From JANRLJ01 sp033762735 (lineage in GTDB: Bacteria > Chloroflexota > Anaerolineae > Aggregatilineales > Phototrophicaceae): 64,000 nucleotides of DNA. The notes under the pieces were generated by a model that worked only from the letters and a program-made list of their open reading frames with translations, was not told the origin of the DNA and did not search any database. The DNA is taken from contig JANRLJ010000221.1 in the NCBI GenBank assembly GCA_033762735.1, positions 45,468-109,467 of the forward strand. Reading direction: 5' to 3'. Position 1 is the stretch's first letter. Each line of letters begins with the position of its first letter. Shown piece after piece: positions 44,608-53,111 of this stretch. The translations under genes and the position numbers were made by a program.

Positions 44608-46158
44608 TCATCCCCAGCCACCGCCGCCCGGCGTCTCAATCGTCAGGACATCCCCCGGCTGAACACGCAGCGTATGCTTGGCATGAATCGGCGCTCCATT
44701 GATCGCGCCACTGCCCTTCTGTCCTGGTTCGCCACCTTCAAGACCATAAGGGGCGATAATCCGTCGCTCACTGTTCAGCGTGACCGCCGCCGGAGACGTA
44801 AACTCATAAACTCGCCGGATACCATCACCGCCACGATGTTGGCCTGCACCGCCCGAACCGTCGCGCAGTTGATACGCCCGCACCCGCAGCGGCAGCGCAC
44901 TTTCCAGCGCTTCGACAGGCGTGTTCAGCGTATTGGTCATGTGGCTGTGCCGCCCGCTGATCCCCGCGCTGTTTGGTCCGCCGCCGTGCCCGCCTGCAAT
45001 TGTTTCATAGTACACAAACTGCTGACCGTTCACGATTCCGCCTACGGTAAGATTGTTCATCGTGCCCTGGCTTGCCGCCGGAATCCGACCCGGCAGCGCC
45101 TTTGCCAGCGCCCCCAGCACAGCATCCACCACCCGCTGCCCGGTCTCGGTATTGCCGACCGCCACCGCCGCCGGGAAATGCGGATTCAGGACGCTGCCCG
45201 GCTGGGTGATGACCTGTACTGGCTCAAAGCAGCCCTGATTCACCGGAATATCGTCCTCGGCCAGCAGGCGCACACAGTACCAGGTTGCAGAGCGCACAAT
45301 CGCCTCAACTGCGTTCACGTTCCCAGCAACCTGTGGCGAACTTCCGCTGAAATCCACAATCATGGACGCACCGCGCACCGAGAGTTTGACCCGAATCGGA
45401 ATCGGAAATTCGCGCTGACCATCGCCTTCGAGCGCATCCTCAAAGGCATAATCACCGTCGGGGATTGCGTCGATCACCGCTTCCGTCAGGCGCCGCGAGT
45501 AAATCTGCAAGGCGGTTGAATGCTGGCGAACATTCTCGACGCCGTGTTCCGCCAGCAGCGTGAGCATCCGCCGCACCCCGGCGCGATGAGCAGCCAACTG
45601 GGCTTCAATGTCGCCGAGTCGTTCCTCCGGCGCACGTGAATTGGCCGTAATCAGGCTCAGCACCCCTTCGTTCATCCACCCGCTGTACATCAGCTTGATG
45701 GGTGGGATGATAATGCCCTCCTGATACAATTCGGTGCTGAGTGGCAGCGACCCCGGCGACATGCCCCCTACATCGGCATGATGGGCGCGGCTGGCGACAA
45801 AATAGACTACTTCCCCGCCTGCCAGCACCGGGGATACCATCGTGATGTCGGGCAAATGCGTTCCGCCCCGGTAGGGATCATTCAGCACGATCACATCGCC
45901 ATCCTGGAACGCGCCGTTGCGACCCCCAAAGGCGCGAACGGCATGATCCACGCTGGCGGGCATACTGCCCAGATGTACCGGGATGTGGGCGGCCTGCGCC
46001 ACCATCCGGGCATGAGAGTCGAACACCGCACAGCTAAAATCGAGCCGTTCGCGAATGTTGGGGCTAAACGCGGCACGCTGCAACGTCACGCCCATTTCTT
46101 CGGCAACGGACTCAAAACGGCTGCGGAAGACAGCCAGGGAGATCGGGTCTACAGTCAT
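44608..46158 (-). CDS. hyuB: Hydantoinase B / oxoprolinase-type subunit
   Basis: A 516-residue HyuB-family protein. The N-terminus DPISLAVFRSRFESVAEEMG, then LDFSCAVFDSHARMVAQAAHIPVHLGSM (split from the run) and GDVIVLNDPYRGGTHLPDI are family landmarks; the C-terminus ends with TPGGGGWG. With HyuA it hydrolyses a hydantoin, 5-oxoproline or related ring in an ATP-dependent or metal-dependent manner; substrate cannot be told. The start codon overlaps the stop of the mug gene by one base, so the three genes form a coupled operon. Confidence 0.95.
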   Translation of the reverse strand: MTVDPISLAVFRSRFESVAEEMGVTLQRAAFSPNIRERLDFSCAVFDSHARMVAQAAHIPVHLGSMPASVDHAVRAFGGRNGAFQDGDVIVLNDPYRGGTHLPDITMVSPVLAGGEVVYFVASRAHHADVGGMSPGSLPLSTELYQEGIIIPPIKLMYSGWMNEGVLSLITANSRAPEERLGDIEAQLAAHRAGVRRMLTLLAEHGVENVRQHSTALQIYSRRLTEAVIDAIPDGDYAFEDALEGDGQREFPIPIRVKLSVRGASMIVDFSGSSPQVAGNVNAVEAIVRSATWYCVRLLAEDDIPVNQGCFEPVQVITQPGSVLNPHFPAAVAVGNTETGQRVVDAVLGALAKALPGRIPAASQGTMNNLTVGGIVNGQQFVYYETIAGGHGGGPNSAGISGRHSHMTNTLNTPVEALESALPLRVRAYQLRDGSGGAGQHRGGDGIRRVYEFTSPAAVTLNSERRIIAPYGLEGGEPGQKGSGAINGAPIHAKHTLRVQPGDVLTIETPGGGGWG

Positions 46159-46658
46159 CAGGGTCTCTGCTCGTTCAAAAAAGTCGCCAGTGCAAACCAG
46201 TGTGTTTCATCCCAGAAGACGTTTGCAGCGCCAGAGGTGGAGGGCAGCACAAACACAGCACTTGCCGCGATGGGTTCCGGCTGAAGGCCATAATTCACGG
46301 CAGAGCGTCCGTAAAATTCCTGGGCAGCACGCTTCCCGTTAAAGGCCACCACCAGCGGCGCATACTGTTCGATCCGTGCCTGAAAGCCCGCCTGGTCAAA
46401 ATCTGTTTTCGTCAAGACCACATCCATCCCAGAGACATGCTTTGCTAAATCCGTCAGCCCAATCCCATACTGAGGAAGCGTGCGGAACTCAGACGGTTGC
46501 AGTTGGCGCGGCGTAAGACCGCTTCGATGCAAAATCCACCAGAACTTGTTGCCACGTCCTGCATAGTATTGGCCGACTTGTGCGGATTTTTCGCCAGCAG
46601 CCGTCCCACAAAAGACGACCTTCAGACCTTCTTCAAGCACATCAGGCAGCATAACCAT
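46158..46658 (-). CDS. mug: Mismatch-specific uracil-DNA glycosylase (Mug-type)
   Basis: A 166-residue DNA glycosylase. Motif 1 is VVFCGTAAGEKSA, the water-activating region of the Mug family (variant of GINPG), and motif 2 region is VLPSTSGAAN. The segment NKFWWILHRSGLTPRQL is the typical Mug sequence after motif 1. It would remove uracil or thymine mispaired with guanine. It is unusually placed between hyuA (eight-base gap) and hyuB (one-base overlap); this location may be operon hitch-hiking. Confidence 0.9.
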   Translation of the reverse strand: MVMLPDVLEEGLKVVFCGTAAGEKSAQVGQYYAGRGNKFWWILHRSGLTPRQLQPSEFRTLPQYGIGLTDLAKHVSGMDVVLTKTDFDQAGFQARIEQYAPLVVAFNGKRAAQEFYGRSAVNYGLQPEPIAASAVFVLPSTSGAANVFWDETHWFALATFLNEQRP

Positions 46659-46666
46659 CGATCAGA

Positions 46667-48673
46667 CTACACTGCCTCTAAAATCAGGTTGCGGTAGCCA
46701 TCGACCTTGCACGACCAGCCCGGAGGGATATAGGTCGTGCTGTCCAACTGGAACACCAGCGCAGGCCCAGCGAAGTGGGCGCCGGGTGGCAGCTTTTCCC
46801 GGTCATACAGCGCGATGCGGCTGCCGTCTGGCGCTTTCCGTTCACCGATCAGGCCTTCGCCTGCCTGGACATCATATCGGATGACTTCTGCCGCAAGGGT
46901 GGGATGCTCCACCAGCCCAACCGCCTGCAGGCGCAGGTTCACGATTTCCACCAGGCGCGATGACATGGCATGGCCGTAGGTGCGTTCGTGCGCGGCATGG
47001 AAGGCGGCGCGGAGGTCATGGCGTGGACGAAACGGAATGTTGAGTTCGTAAGCCTGCCCCTGGTAGCGGACATCCAGCGACACCTGATAGCGCTTGTGTT
47101 CGCCCAGCACACCCTCCCAGGACAGATCAGCGCTGGCCTGAAGCGCCATCCCTTTGAGCAGCGTGCGCAGCAGTTTTGGCGTTTGGTCGTCGATGATCTG
47201 CATCACGGGTGTGCTGTAGTCCAGGGTGATGTCGGCCATCAGCAGCCCCAGCGCACACAACACACCGGGATAGCGCGGAATCAGCACACGCGGGATTTCC
47301 AGATTGGCGGCAACCGCACAGGCATGCAGCCCACCCGCCCCGCCGAAGGCGACCAGTGTAAAGTCGCGCGGGTCGTAACCGCGTGCGACCGTCACCCGAC
47401 GCAGCGCCCGGTCGATGTTGGCATTTGCCACGTCGATCACGCCCTGCGCCGCCTCCAGCACGGTTTTCTCCAGTGCCTTCGCCAATGCGGACAAGGCGCG
47501 TTTGGCCGAGCCTGTATCCAGTCGCATCCCCCCGCCGAGAAAATGCTCCTCGGTTAAACGTCCCAGGACGAGATTGGCATCGGTCACGGTCGGCTGGGTT
47601 CCGCCCCGCCCATAGGCGACCGGCCCCGGCACCGCCCCGGCGCTTTCTGGGCCTACGCGCAGCACACCGCCCGCATCCACTCTCGCCAGGGAACCGCCCC
47701 CCGCCCCGATGGTTTCAATATCCAGCAGCCGGATGCGCAGCGGCAGATTATCAATCTCGGATTGCGGGCGGCGCAGCAGATGCCCTGGACAGACCGCGAC
47801 ATCGGTCGAAGTCCCGCCCATGTCAAGCGTGATCACGTTCTCATAGCCCGCTGCCCGTGCGATCTGATATGCGCCGATCAGCCCGGCTGCCGGACCGCTG
47901 AGCGCGGTCTGGATGGCCTGGTGGCGGATTCGGTCTGATTTTGCCACGCCGCCGTCGGACTTCATCACGCGCAGCCCGCCCTCGACACCGTCGCGCCGCT
48001 TCTCCAGCTCATCCTGCAAATAGCCAATATAGCCCACCATCACCGGGCGGACGTAAGCCTCCAGCGCGACGGTACTGGCACGCTCGTACTCACGGAATTC
48101 GGGCAGCACTTCATTGGAAAGCGCTACCTGCCAGCGGTCGAGGATGCCGCGCTCCACAATCCGCTGCCGCACTGCATTTTCATGCGCCGCGTTGATATAG
48201 CTGTACAGGAAGCACACCGCGACCGCATCGACCTTCTGCGCGGCGATCTGGTCGAGGACGGCATCGAGCGCAGCATGATCGAGCGGCAGCAGAATTTCGC
48301 CGCGATGATCGAGGCGTTCGGGGATTTCATAGCAGCGCTCACGCGGGATCAGCGGCGGCGGGAGCGCTGGCTGCAAAGCGTACAACTGTGGGCGGTTCTG
48401 GCGACCGATGAACAGGATATCCCGAAAGCCCTGAGTCGTAATCAGGGCGATTTTGGCGCCTTTGCGTTCGAGGATGGAGTTGGTCGCCACCGTCGAACCA
48501 TGCGCCACCCAGGCAGGACGCACAGTGCTGTTCTGTGTAAGCGCATCCAGCCCGGCCAGCAGCGCCAGCGCCGGATTATCGGGCGTGGTCGGCAGCTTAT
48601 GGATAGTCAGTTGTCCATCGGTGCTCAAGACAAAATCGGTGAAAGTGCCGCCAATATCCACACCAATCAGCAT
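46667..48673 (-). CDS. hyuA: Hydantoinase A / oxoprolinase-type subunit
   Basis: A 668-residue HyuA-family protein. It begins MLIGVDIGGTFTDFVLSTDG, the ATP-binding signature of the actin-like fold, with HGSTVATNSILERKGAKIALITTQGFRDIL following (split) and later LDMGGTSTDVAVCPG and AFGGAGGLHACAVA. Partner of HyuB. A good promoter lies 37 to 66 bases upstream. No transporter or amidohydrolase that would reveal the substrate is beside it. Confidence 0.95.
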   Translation of the reverse strand: MLIGVDIGGTFTDFVLSTDGQLTIHKLPTTPDNPALALLAGLDALTQNSTVRPAWVAHGSTVATNSILERKGAKIALITTQGFRDILFIGRQNRPQLYALQPALPPPLIPRERCYEIPERLDHRGEILLPLDHAALDAVLDQIAAQKVDAVAVCFLYSYINAAHENAVRQRIVERGILDRWQVALSNEVLPEFREYERASTVALEAYVRPVMVGYIGYLQDELEKRRDGVEGGLRVMKSDGGVAKSDRIRHQAIQTALSGPAAGLIGAYQIARAAGYENVITLDMGGTSTDVAVCPGHLLRRPQSEIDNLPLRIRLLDIETIGAGGGSLARVDAGGVLRVGPESAGAVPGPVAYGRGGTQPTVTDANLVLGRLTEEHFLGGGMRLDTGSAKRALSALAKALEKTVLEAAQGVIDVANANIDRALRRVTVARGYDPRDFTLVAFGGAGGLHACAVAANLEIPRVLIPRYPGVLCALGLLMADITLDYSTPVMQIIDDQTPKLLRTLLKGMALQASADLSWEGVLGEHKRYQVSLDVRYQGQAYELNIPFRPRHDLRAAFHAAHERTYGHAMSSRLVEIVNLRLQAVGLVEHPTLAAEVIRYDVQAGEGLIGERKAPDGSRIALYDREKLPPGAHFAGPALVFQLDSTTYIPPGWSCKVDGYRNLILEAV

Positions 48674-48709
48674 CGCCGTTTCTAACCCTTATTGCCGTTA
48701 AGTGTGCTG

Positions 48710-48739
48710 ATTATATGCCCGCTGCGGCACTTCGACCAA
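48710..48739 (-). promoter_or_regulatory. Promoter of the hyuA-mug-hyuB operon
   Basis: On the minus strand TTGGTC (48734-48739), 18-base spacer, TATAAT (48710-48715). Predicted start near 48703, about 30 bases before the hyuA ATG. Confidence 0.6.
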
Positions 48740-48788
48740 TTCAACCTGTTTTTACAGACAAGCGGCAAATCAACCCGAACAGAAGTTC

Positions 48789-48818
48789 TTGACTCTATAC
48801 GAACATTTATACTACTCT
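48789..48818 (+). promoter_or_regulatory. Candidate promoter of the VOC gene
   Basis: TTGACT (48789-48794), 18 bases, TACTCT (48813-48818). A better -10-like TATACT is at 48808 but only 13 bases away. The start of the gene is 42 bases downstream. Confidence 0.4.
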
Positions 48819-48860
48819 AAGGATATCGCCTACTCTTGCTGCCCAGGGGGAACTACCACC

Positions 48861-49289
48861 ATGCTTCTGCCAGTCCTCGCGGTTAAAGATATGGAAGCCA
48901 GCCTCGATTTTTACACTCAGAAACTCGGTTTTGAAATCACCATGAGCATGAACGGGCCTGACGAAAAGCCGAACTTTGTTTTCGTCAACAAGGGCGCTGC
49001 GCGTCTGGGGCTGAGCCTCTCCCCCTATCCCGAACCGGCGGGGAACGGTGTGGTCTTTATGCTCTACCCCGGGCAGGATTACGACATCGACCAGGACTAC
49101 AACAGCTTTCAGGAAAAAGGCGTGACCATCGCGGAACCGATCAAGAGCGAATACTGGGGTGATCGCGTGTTCTCCCTGCGCGATCCTGACGGCTATTACC
49201 TGACCTTCTGCAAGGAAGTGGCTGCACCGTCGATGGACGAAATCGCCGAAGTGCACAAGGCCGTCAGCGCCGCCGCTGAACACGCCTGA
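48861..49289 (+). CDS. VOC-family (glyoxalase/bleomycin-resistance-like) protein
   Basis: A 142-residue vicinal-oxygen-chelate fold protein. It starts MLLPVLAVKDMEASLDFYTQ, then KLGFEITMSMNG, and the second half contains DRVFSLRDPDGYYLTFCKEV, both typical of the fold. The extra 24 residues of the longer frame lie over the promoter, so the ATG at 48861 is preferred; GGGGG is ten bases upstream. The catalytic metal ligands are not easily assigned, and function is unknown. A terminator follows. Confidence 0.85.
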   Translation: MLLPVLAVKDMEASLDFYTQKLGFEITMSMNGPDEKPNFVFVNKGAARLGLSLSPYPEPAGNGVVFMLYPGQDYDIDQDYNSFQEKGVTIAEPIKSEYWGDRVFSLRDPDGYYLTFCKEVAAPSMDEIAEVHKAVSAAAEHA

Positions 49290-49331
49290 TTCCAGAATTC
49301 GCATTAACCCCTCTTTCTTGAGTGCAACGCC

Positions 49332-49367
49332 AAAGGTCAGGGCTACCCCTTTCTCCCTGACCTTTTT
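49332..49367 (+). terminator. Rho-independent terminator after the VOC gene
   Basis: Stem AAAGGTCAGGG (49332-49342) / CCCTGACCTTT (49355-49365) with a 12-base loop and TTTTT after it. Confidence 0.85.
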
Positions 49368-49446
49368 GTTTGCAAAAGCCCCTTCTCGCGTTCTGCCCGG
49401 TTGTGCTAAAGTTCACAAAATCGTTGATTCAGGCGCTGAGGGCAAC

Positions 49447-49836
49447 ATGGCAAAGACATTTCTGCTGGTGGCAGCGGTCTTAGGATTTACCGGGGTGGCA
49501 CTGGGGGCATTCGGGGCGCATGGACTGCAAGCCACGCTGGAAGCTGACGGTCGCGTGGATACCTTTGAAACCGCCAACCGTTATCATCTGACCCACGCGC
49601 TTGGGCTGTTGATGGTGGGGGTGTGGCTGGCGACACCGGGCGGGGCAGCGCTGAAAAATCGTCTGCGCTGGGCGGGCTATGGCTTTATCGCGGGGACGCT
49701 GCTGTTTTCCGGCAGTCTTTATATCCTGGCAATTTTCGACCTCGGCCTGATGGGAGCAGTTGCGCCGCTTGGTGGCCTGGGACTGCTGCTGGGCTGGGCG
49801 GCGGTTGGCTGGGCAGCCTGGAAATCGGCAGGCTGA
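49447..49836 (+). CDS. DUF423 family membrane protein
   Basis: A 129-residue protein with four hydrophobic segments. LGAFGAHGLQATLEADGRVD and RYHLTHALGLLMVGVWLA match the DUF423 signature (AHG and HaLgLL). The family is a small four-helix integral membrane protein of unknown function. The ATG at 49447 begins MAKTFLLVAAVLGFTG, entering directly the first helix; the frame upstream reads through the terminator and is not coding. There is a strong start context but no obvious promoter. Confidence 0.85.
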   Translation: MAKTFLLVAAVLGFTGVALGAFGAHGLQATLEADGRVDTFETANRYHLTHALGLLMVGVWLATPGGAALKNRLRWAGYGFIAGTLLFSGSLYILAIFDLGLMGAVAPLGGLGLLLGWAAVGWAAWKSAG

Positions 49837-49958
49837 GAAGACAAAAATTGTAAAGAACTCCAATAACGCTATTTTCTTAATTATTCCACAATGATTTAAG
49901 GGAAAGTCACGCATATAATCCATTTAGAAGGCTTTCACTCACTGGTAGGATATTTACG

Positions 49959-50348
49959 ATGAGCATTAAAGTCCGTTGGTCAGATGAACACCCCGCACTC
50001 TTACACTTCGACATTCGTGGTCGCTGGAACTGGCAGGAATTCTACCTGGCGTTTGAACGCGCCTGTCACATGAATGACAGCTCGCTCGGACAGGTGGATG
50101 CTATCGTGAATTTTCTGGAAAGCGGGGCGATGCAGCCCGGCGCACTGAACCACTTCCGGCATCTGGCACAATATCTGCCGGAAAATGCCGGTCTGATCGT
50201 GCTTGTTTCCGCCAGTGAGGTCAAAAAAGCTCTTTACCGCGCCGGGTGTGGCTTGTTCCCCGGTGTGGAGCAGACGCTTCATCTGGTGACGGAACTGGAA
50301 GAAGCCGAAAATCTTGTGCTGCGTGAACGCAATCGGGAAGATGCGTAA
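49959..50348 (+). CDS. Small soluble hypothetical protein
   Basis: A 129-residue protein. WNWQEFYLAFERA, VDAIVNFLESG, and GLIVLVSASEVKKALYR look like alternating strands and helices, and could be STAS-like in fold; I do not recognise the family. GTAGGA is upstream of the ATG. It is not in an operon with either neighbour (the DtxR-type gene is convergent, 49 bases away). Confidence 0.75.
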   Translation: MSIKVRWSDEHPALLHFDIRGRWNWQEFYLAFERACHMNDSSLGQVDAIVNFLESGAMQPGALNHFRHLAQYLPENAGLIVLVSASEVKKALYRAGCGLFPGVEQTLHLVTELEEAENLVLRERNREDA

Positions 50349-50397
50349 GAAGTCCTGAGCGAGGAAACGAAAAGCCGAGTGAAGTGTGCCTGGCTCA

Positions 50398-51093
50398 CTA
50401 GACGCGGTCGAATTCTTCCTGTGAGCAGACGCGCAGGATGCCGCCCAGTTCATGCCCGATAAAGTGCACCGGCGCATCCTCACCCTGCCCGATCTGGACA
50501 CGCAGGGGGCCGTTAAAGGGTGCCTTCTCCACCAGATGTAGATGCACACCGGGCTTCAGCCCAAGCTGATCGAGGTATTTGAGTTTGTCCTCGTCGTGCG
50601 AGTTGGCGCGGCTCACCACGAAATCCTGACCCGGCATGGCGGTATTGAGCGGATAATCCACCACTTCGGGCATCACCCCTTCTCTGGTCGGAATCGGCTC
50701 ACCATGTGGGCAGCGGCGCGGATACCCGGCCATTACCTCCATCCGTTCCACGACTTTATCGCTCACCGCGGATCCAAGTTCGTCCGCCGCGTGATGCACC
50801 TCATGCCAGCCGAAACGCATGACATCGACCAGAAAGCGCTCCACCAGACGATGCCGACGGATATTCATCAGGGCTTCGTGCTCGCCTTCCGGTGTAAGAC
50901 GAATCCCCTGGTAAGGTTCATGTTCCAGATACCCGGCATCCTTCAAACGCTGCACCATGCGCGTGACAGCGGGCGCGGTCACGCCCAGCACGGTCGCCAG
51001 CGCGGAGGTCGAGACATACGGGTTGCCCTTCTGGTAATGGGCGATGCGATAAGCCTCCGCCAGATATTCCTGCATTGCAAAGCTCACGCTCAT
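50398..51093 (-). CDS. DtxR/MntR-type metal-dependent repressor
   Basis: A 231-residue transcription regulator. Winged helix residues about 1-70 (VSTSALATVLGVTAPAVTRMVQRLKDAGYLEHE split), dimerisation and metal region about 70-140 (RRHRLVERFLVDVMRFGWHEVHHAADELG, with several His, Cys and Glu ligands), and a C-terminal FeoA/SH3-like domain from about 155. Metal is Mn or Fe in the family. It is probably autoregulated through the palindrome at 51124-51149. It does not sit beside any obvious metal transporter in this window. Confidence 0.9.
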   Translation of the reverse strand: MSVSFAMQEYLAEAYRIAHYQKGNPYVSTSALATVLGVTAPAVTRMVQRLKDAGYLEHEPYQGIRLTPEGEHEALMNIRRHRLVERFLVDVMRFGWHEVHHAADELGSAVSDKVVERMEVMAGYPRRCPHGEPIPTREGVMPEVVDYPLNTAMPGQDFVVSRANSHDEDKLKYLDQLGLKPGVHLHLVEKAPFNGPLRVQIGQGEDAPVHFIGHELGGILRVCSQEEFDRV

Positions 51094-51123
51094 CGACCTG
51101 CTTTATCCTGTCGCAAATGATGA

Positions 51124-51149
51124 ATATTTATGATAACGATGATAAATAT
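51124..51149 (-). promoter_or_regulatory. Palindromic operator candidate of the DtxR-type gene
   Basis: ATATTTAT (51124-51131) and ATAAATAT (51142-51149) with a ten-base spacer, 31 bases before the DtxR-type gene start. AT-rich and two-fold symmetric, as in many DtxR/MntR-type sites. Confidence 0.5.
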
Positions 51150-51217
51150 ACAGGAGCAGGCACGGCATTTCAAGAACGAAACCTCGGTTAAGAACTTTTT
51201 TTACACGGCTGGACATT

Positions 51218-52054
51218 TCATTTGACGTGTGCGTCCAGCCAGTTCCCAATATCGGCCAGCACCTCCTCTTTGCCGATTTCGTTGACGATTTCGTGATACA
51301 TGCCTGGGTACAATTTGAGTGTCTTGTCGGCAGAGGCCGCTTTTTCCACCAGGCGCGGGCTGCCTGCGGGCGGCGTGATGGTATCAGCGTCACCGTGCAG
51401 GATCAGCAGGGGCAGTCGAAGTGTCCCTAACTGTCCCTCGGCCTCCTTCGCACGTTCGATCAGCCTGTGAATCGTACGCAGCGGCAGCGGTCGATGATGC
51501 ACGAGCGGGTCGGCTTTTTGCACCGCCACAATCGTCTTATCGCGGGAGATCGCATTTACATCCAGGGGAATCAGATAGGCAGTGGGGAGCAAATTCTGCA
51601 ACACCCCCAGGATGCTTCGCAGCGGGGCTGGAACAATGGAATACAGCAGCAGCGGCGTACCGGAGGAAATAAAGCCCGCCAGCTTCTCCTGATGCCTGAG
51701 CGTAAACAGCAGCCCGACCAGCGCCCCCATGCTGTGCCCCAGCACAAAAATCGGCAGGTCGGGATGCTCCATTTTGATCTGGTTAAAGACCTGCTCGACA
51801 TCGGCAACAGGCTGGTCAAAGTTATCGAAATAGGCACGCCCCCCTTCGCTGCGGCCATGCCCGCGATGATCGAAGCTGTAAACGGCATAGCCGCGCCCGG
51901 TAAGGTGTTCGGCCACATGGCGATAGCGGGCGCTGTGTTCGGCGATGCCATGCACGATCAGCACCGCCGCCTTCGGTGCGGCTTGCGGCAGCCACGAAAT
52001 CGTGTGAATTTTCAGACCGTCGAGGTTGGTAAAGCTGCTGGTCGTCTCGCGCAT
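51218..52054 (-). CDS. Monoacylglycerol-lipase-like alpha/beta hydrolase
   Basis: A 278-residue serine hydrolase. VLIVHGIAEHSARYRHVAEH and FDHRGHGRSEG are typical of monoacylglycerol lipase-like enzymes; nucleophile Ser108 in GHSMG, acid in LHGDADTITPP, His in MYHEIVNE. The N-terminal 42 residues of the longer frame read from inside the DUF2087 gene and are not used; the ATG at 52054 overlaps the upstream stop by one base. Known relatives hydrolyse glycerides or lysophospholipids. First of the alpha/beta hydrolases in the window with an intact triad besides that near 8 kb. Confidence 0.88.
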   Translation of the reverse strand: MRETTSSFTNLDGLKIHTISWLPQAAPKAAVLIVHGIAEHSARYRHVAEHLTGRGYAVYSFDHRGHGRSEGGRAYFDNFDQPVADVEQVFNQIKMEHPDLPIFVLGHSMGALVGLLFTLRHQEKLAGFISSGTPLLLYSIVPAPLRSILGVLQNLLPTAYLIPLDVNAISRDKTIVAVQKADPLVHHRPLPLRTIHRLIERAKEAEGQLGTLRLPLLILHGDADTITPPAGSPRLVEKAASADKTLKLYPGMYHEIVNEIGKEEVLADIGNWLDAHVK

Positions 52055-52368
52055 CAGTACTCCTCCTGACGATAATCGACATTCACACTGCCCACCTGCC
52101 CCGTCAGCCAGTAGCGGTGCCCGTCCGTGCTGCGCTGCATGTACCCCTGCTCGATCAGTTCCCGCCGCAGCAGTGCCCAATCCTCAAACGTATGATGCGC
52201 CTTGAGCACCTCATTGACTTCGCGCTCGGTATAAATGCGCCCCAGTTCAAAACGTGCCGCCAGATAGTTCAGAATCGGAATGCGATCCTGCCGCCGCTTT
52301 TTATTCGGCCAACTGGTGATGCGGCCCGCTTCATCGAGATAGGGTTGCAGCGCGTCGTCCATCCGCAT
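52054..52368 (-). CDS. DUF2087 protein, tandem copy 1
   Basis: A 104-residue protein. The DUF2087 core is ILNYLAARFELGRIYTEREVNEVLKAHHTF, followed by EDWALLRRELIEQGYM; this is a winged-helix-like fold often found as the C-terminal domain of transcription regulators. It has its own short N-terminus. The downstream gene overlaps by one base. The upstream copy is a paralogue five bases away. Confidence 0.85.
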   Translation of the reverse strand: MRMDDALQPYLDEAGRITSWPNKKRRQDRIPILNYLAARFELGRIYTEREVNEVLKAHHTFEDWALLRRELIEQGYMQRSTDGHRYWLTGQVGSVNVDYRQEEY

Positions 52369-52373
52369 TTGCC

Positions 52374-52679
52374 TCAGTACAGCTTTGTCTGCTCGGTGCG
52401 CCAGTACAGCGACCCGTTCTTCTCACGATTGAGATAGCCGCGCTCGAACAGTTCGCGCCGCAGCAGCGCCCAATCCTCGAAGGTGTGATACTGCCTGAGC
52501 ACGTCATTGACTTCGCGTTCGGTGTAGACCTTCCCCGCCTCAAACTTGGTCGCGAGATACGCCAGTACAAGTTCCTGATCGGCGAAGGTGCCTTTGCGCG
52601 TCGGCCAGCGTGTCACTCGCCCTTCCGCGTCCAGATAAGCGTTTAAACGGTCAGGCTTTTGTTCGTTGTCAGCGGCCAT
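52374..52679 (-). CDS. DUF2087 protein, tandem copy 2
   Basis: A 101-residue paralogue: LVLAYLATKFEAGKVYTEREVNDVLRQYHTF and EDWALLRRELFERGYLNREK. It is the upstream member of the pair and begins MAADNEQKPDRLNAYL. The two copies share the core but differ in N- and C-termini, so the duplication is not recent. Lies between the FHA gene (18 bases) and copy 1. Confidence 0.85.
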   Translation of the reverse strand: MAADNEQKPDRLNAYLDAEGRVTRWPTRKGTFADQELVLAYLATKFEAGKVYTEREVNDVLRQYHTFEDWALLRRELFERGYLNREKNGSLYWRTEQTKLY

Positions 52680-52697
52680 ATGCCTTACTCTGCGGAC

Positions 52698-53111
52698 TCA
52701 ATCGCCGTAGGAGAGCGGAATATCCAGCCGCAGCCAGGTGCGCCCGATGCGGAACAGCGTCCCCGGTCGCAGGCTGATACGCCCCTGCACCTGTTCATCA
52801 CGCTCCAGGAACGTCCCGTTGCGGCTGCCACAGTCTTCCAGCCAGAACGTGAGCACGAACGGCGCACTGAGCGAATCGGTATTGGTGGTTGGCGTTGAGG
52901 CACACCCCAGCTTGGCGTGCAGCCGCGACACCTGATTATCAAACGGCAGATGAATGTCCGTGCCCTCACGTCGCCCAATGGCGATCACGCGCTCCTGGCC
53001 GAAAGGGGGCTGCTCGAACGGGATTTTCTTGCCGTCCAGTGGGCCGCTCATATACGTTACTGAAATTTCCCGCCGAATAGCCCGGCGAAATGGGCGAAAA
53101 TTGTTACTCAT
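52698..53111 (-). CDS. FHA-domain protein
   Basis: A 137-residue forkhead-associated domain that binds phosphothreonine peptides. Landmarks: IGRREGTDIHLP, VSRLHAKLG, and GSRNGTFLE, then GTLFRIGRTWLRLDI. A loop between the second and third landmark is longer than usual (STPTTNTDSLSAP). The start overlaps the last eight bases of the STPK-TPR gene, so both are translated together; the FHA probably reads that kinase's products. Confidence 0.92.
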   Translation of the reverse strand: MSNNFRPFRRAIRREISVTYMSGPLDGKKIPFEQPPFGQERVIAIGRREGTDIHLPFDNQVSRLHAKLGCASTPTTNTDSLSAPFVLTFWLEDCGSRNGTFLERDEQVQGRISLRPGTLFRIGRTWLRLDIPLSYGD

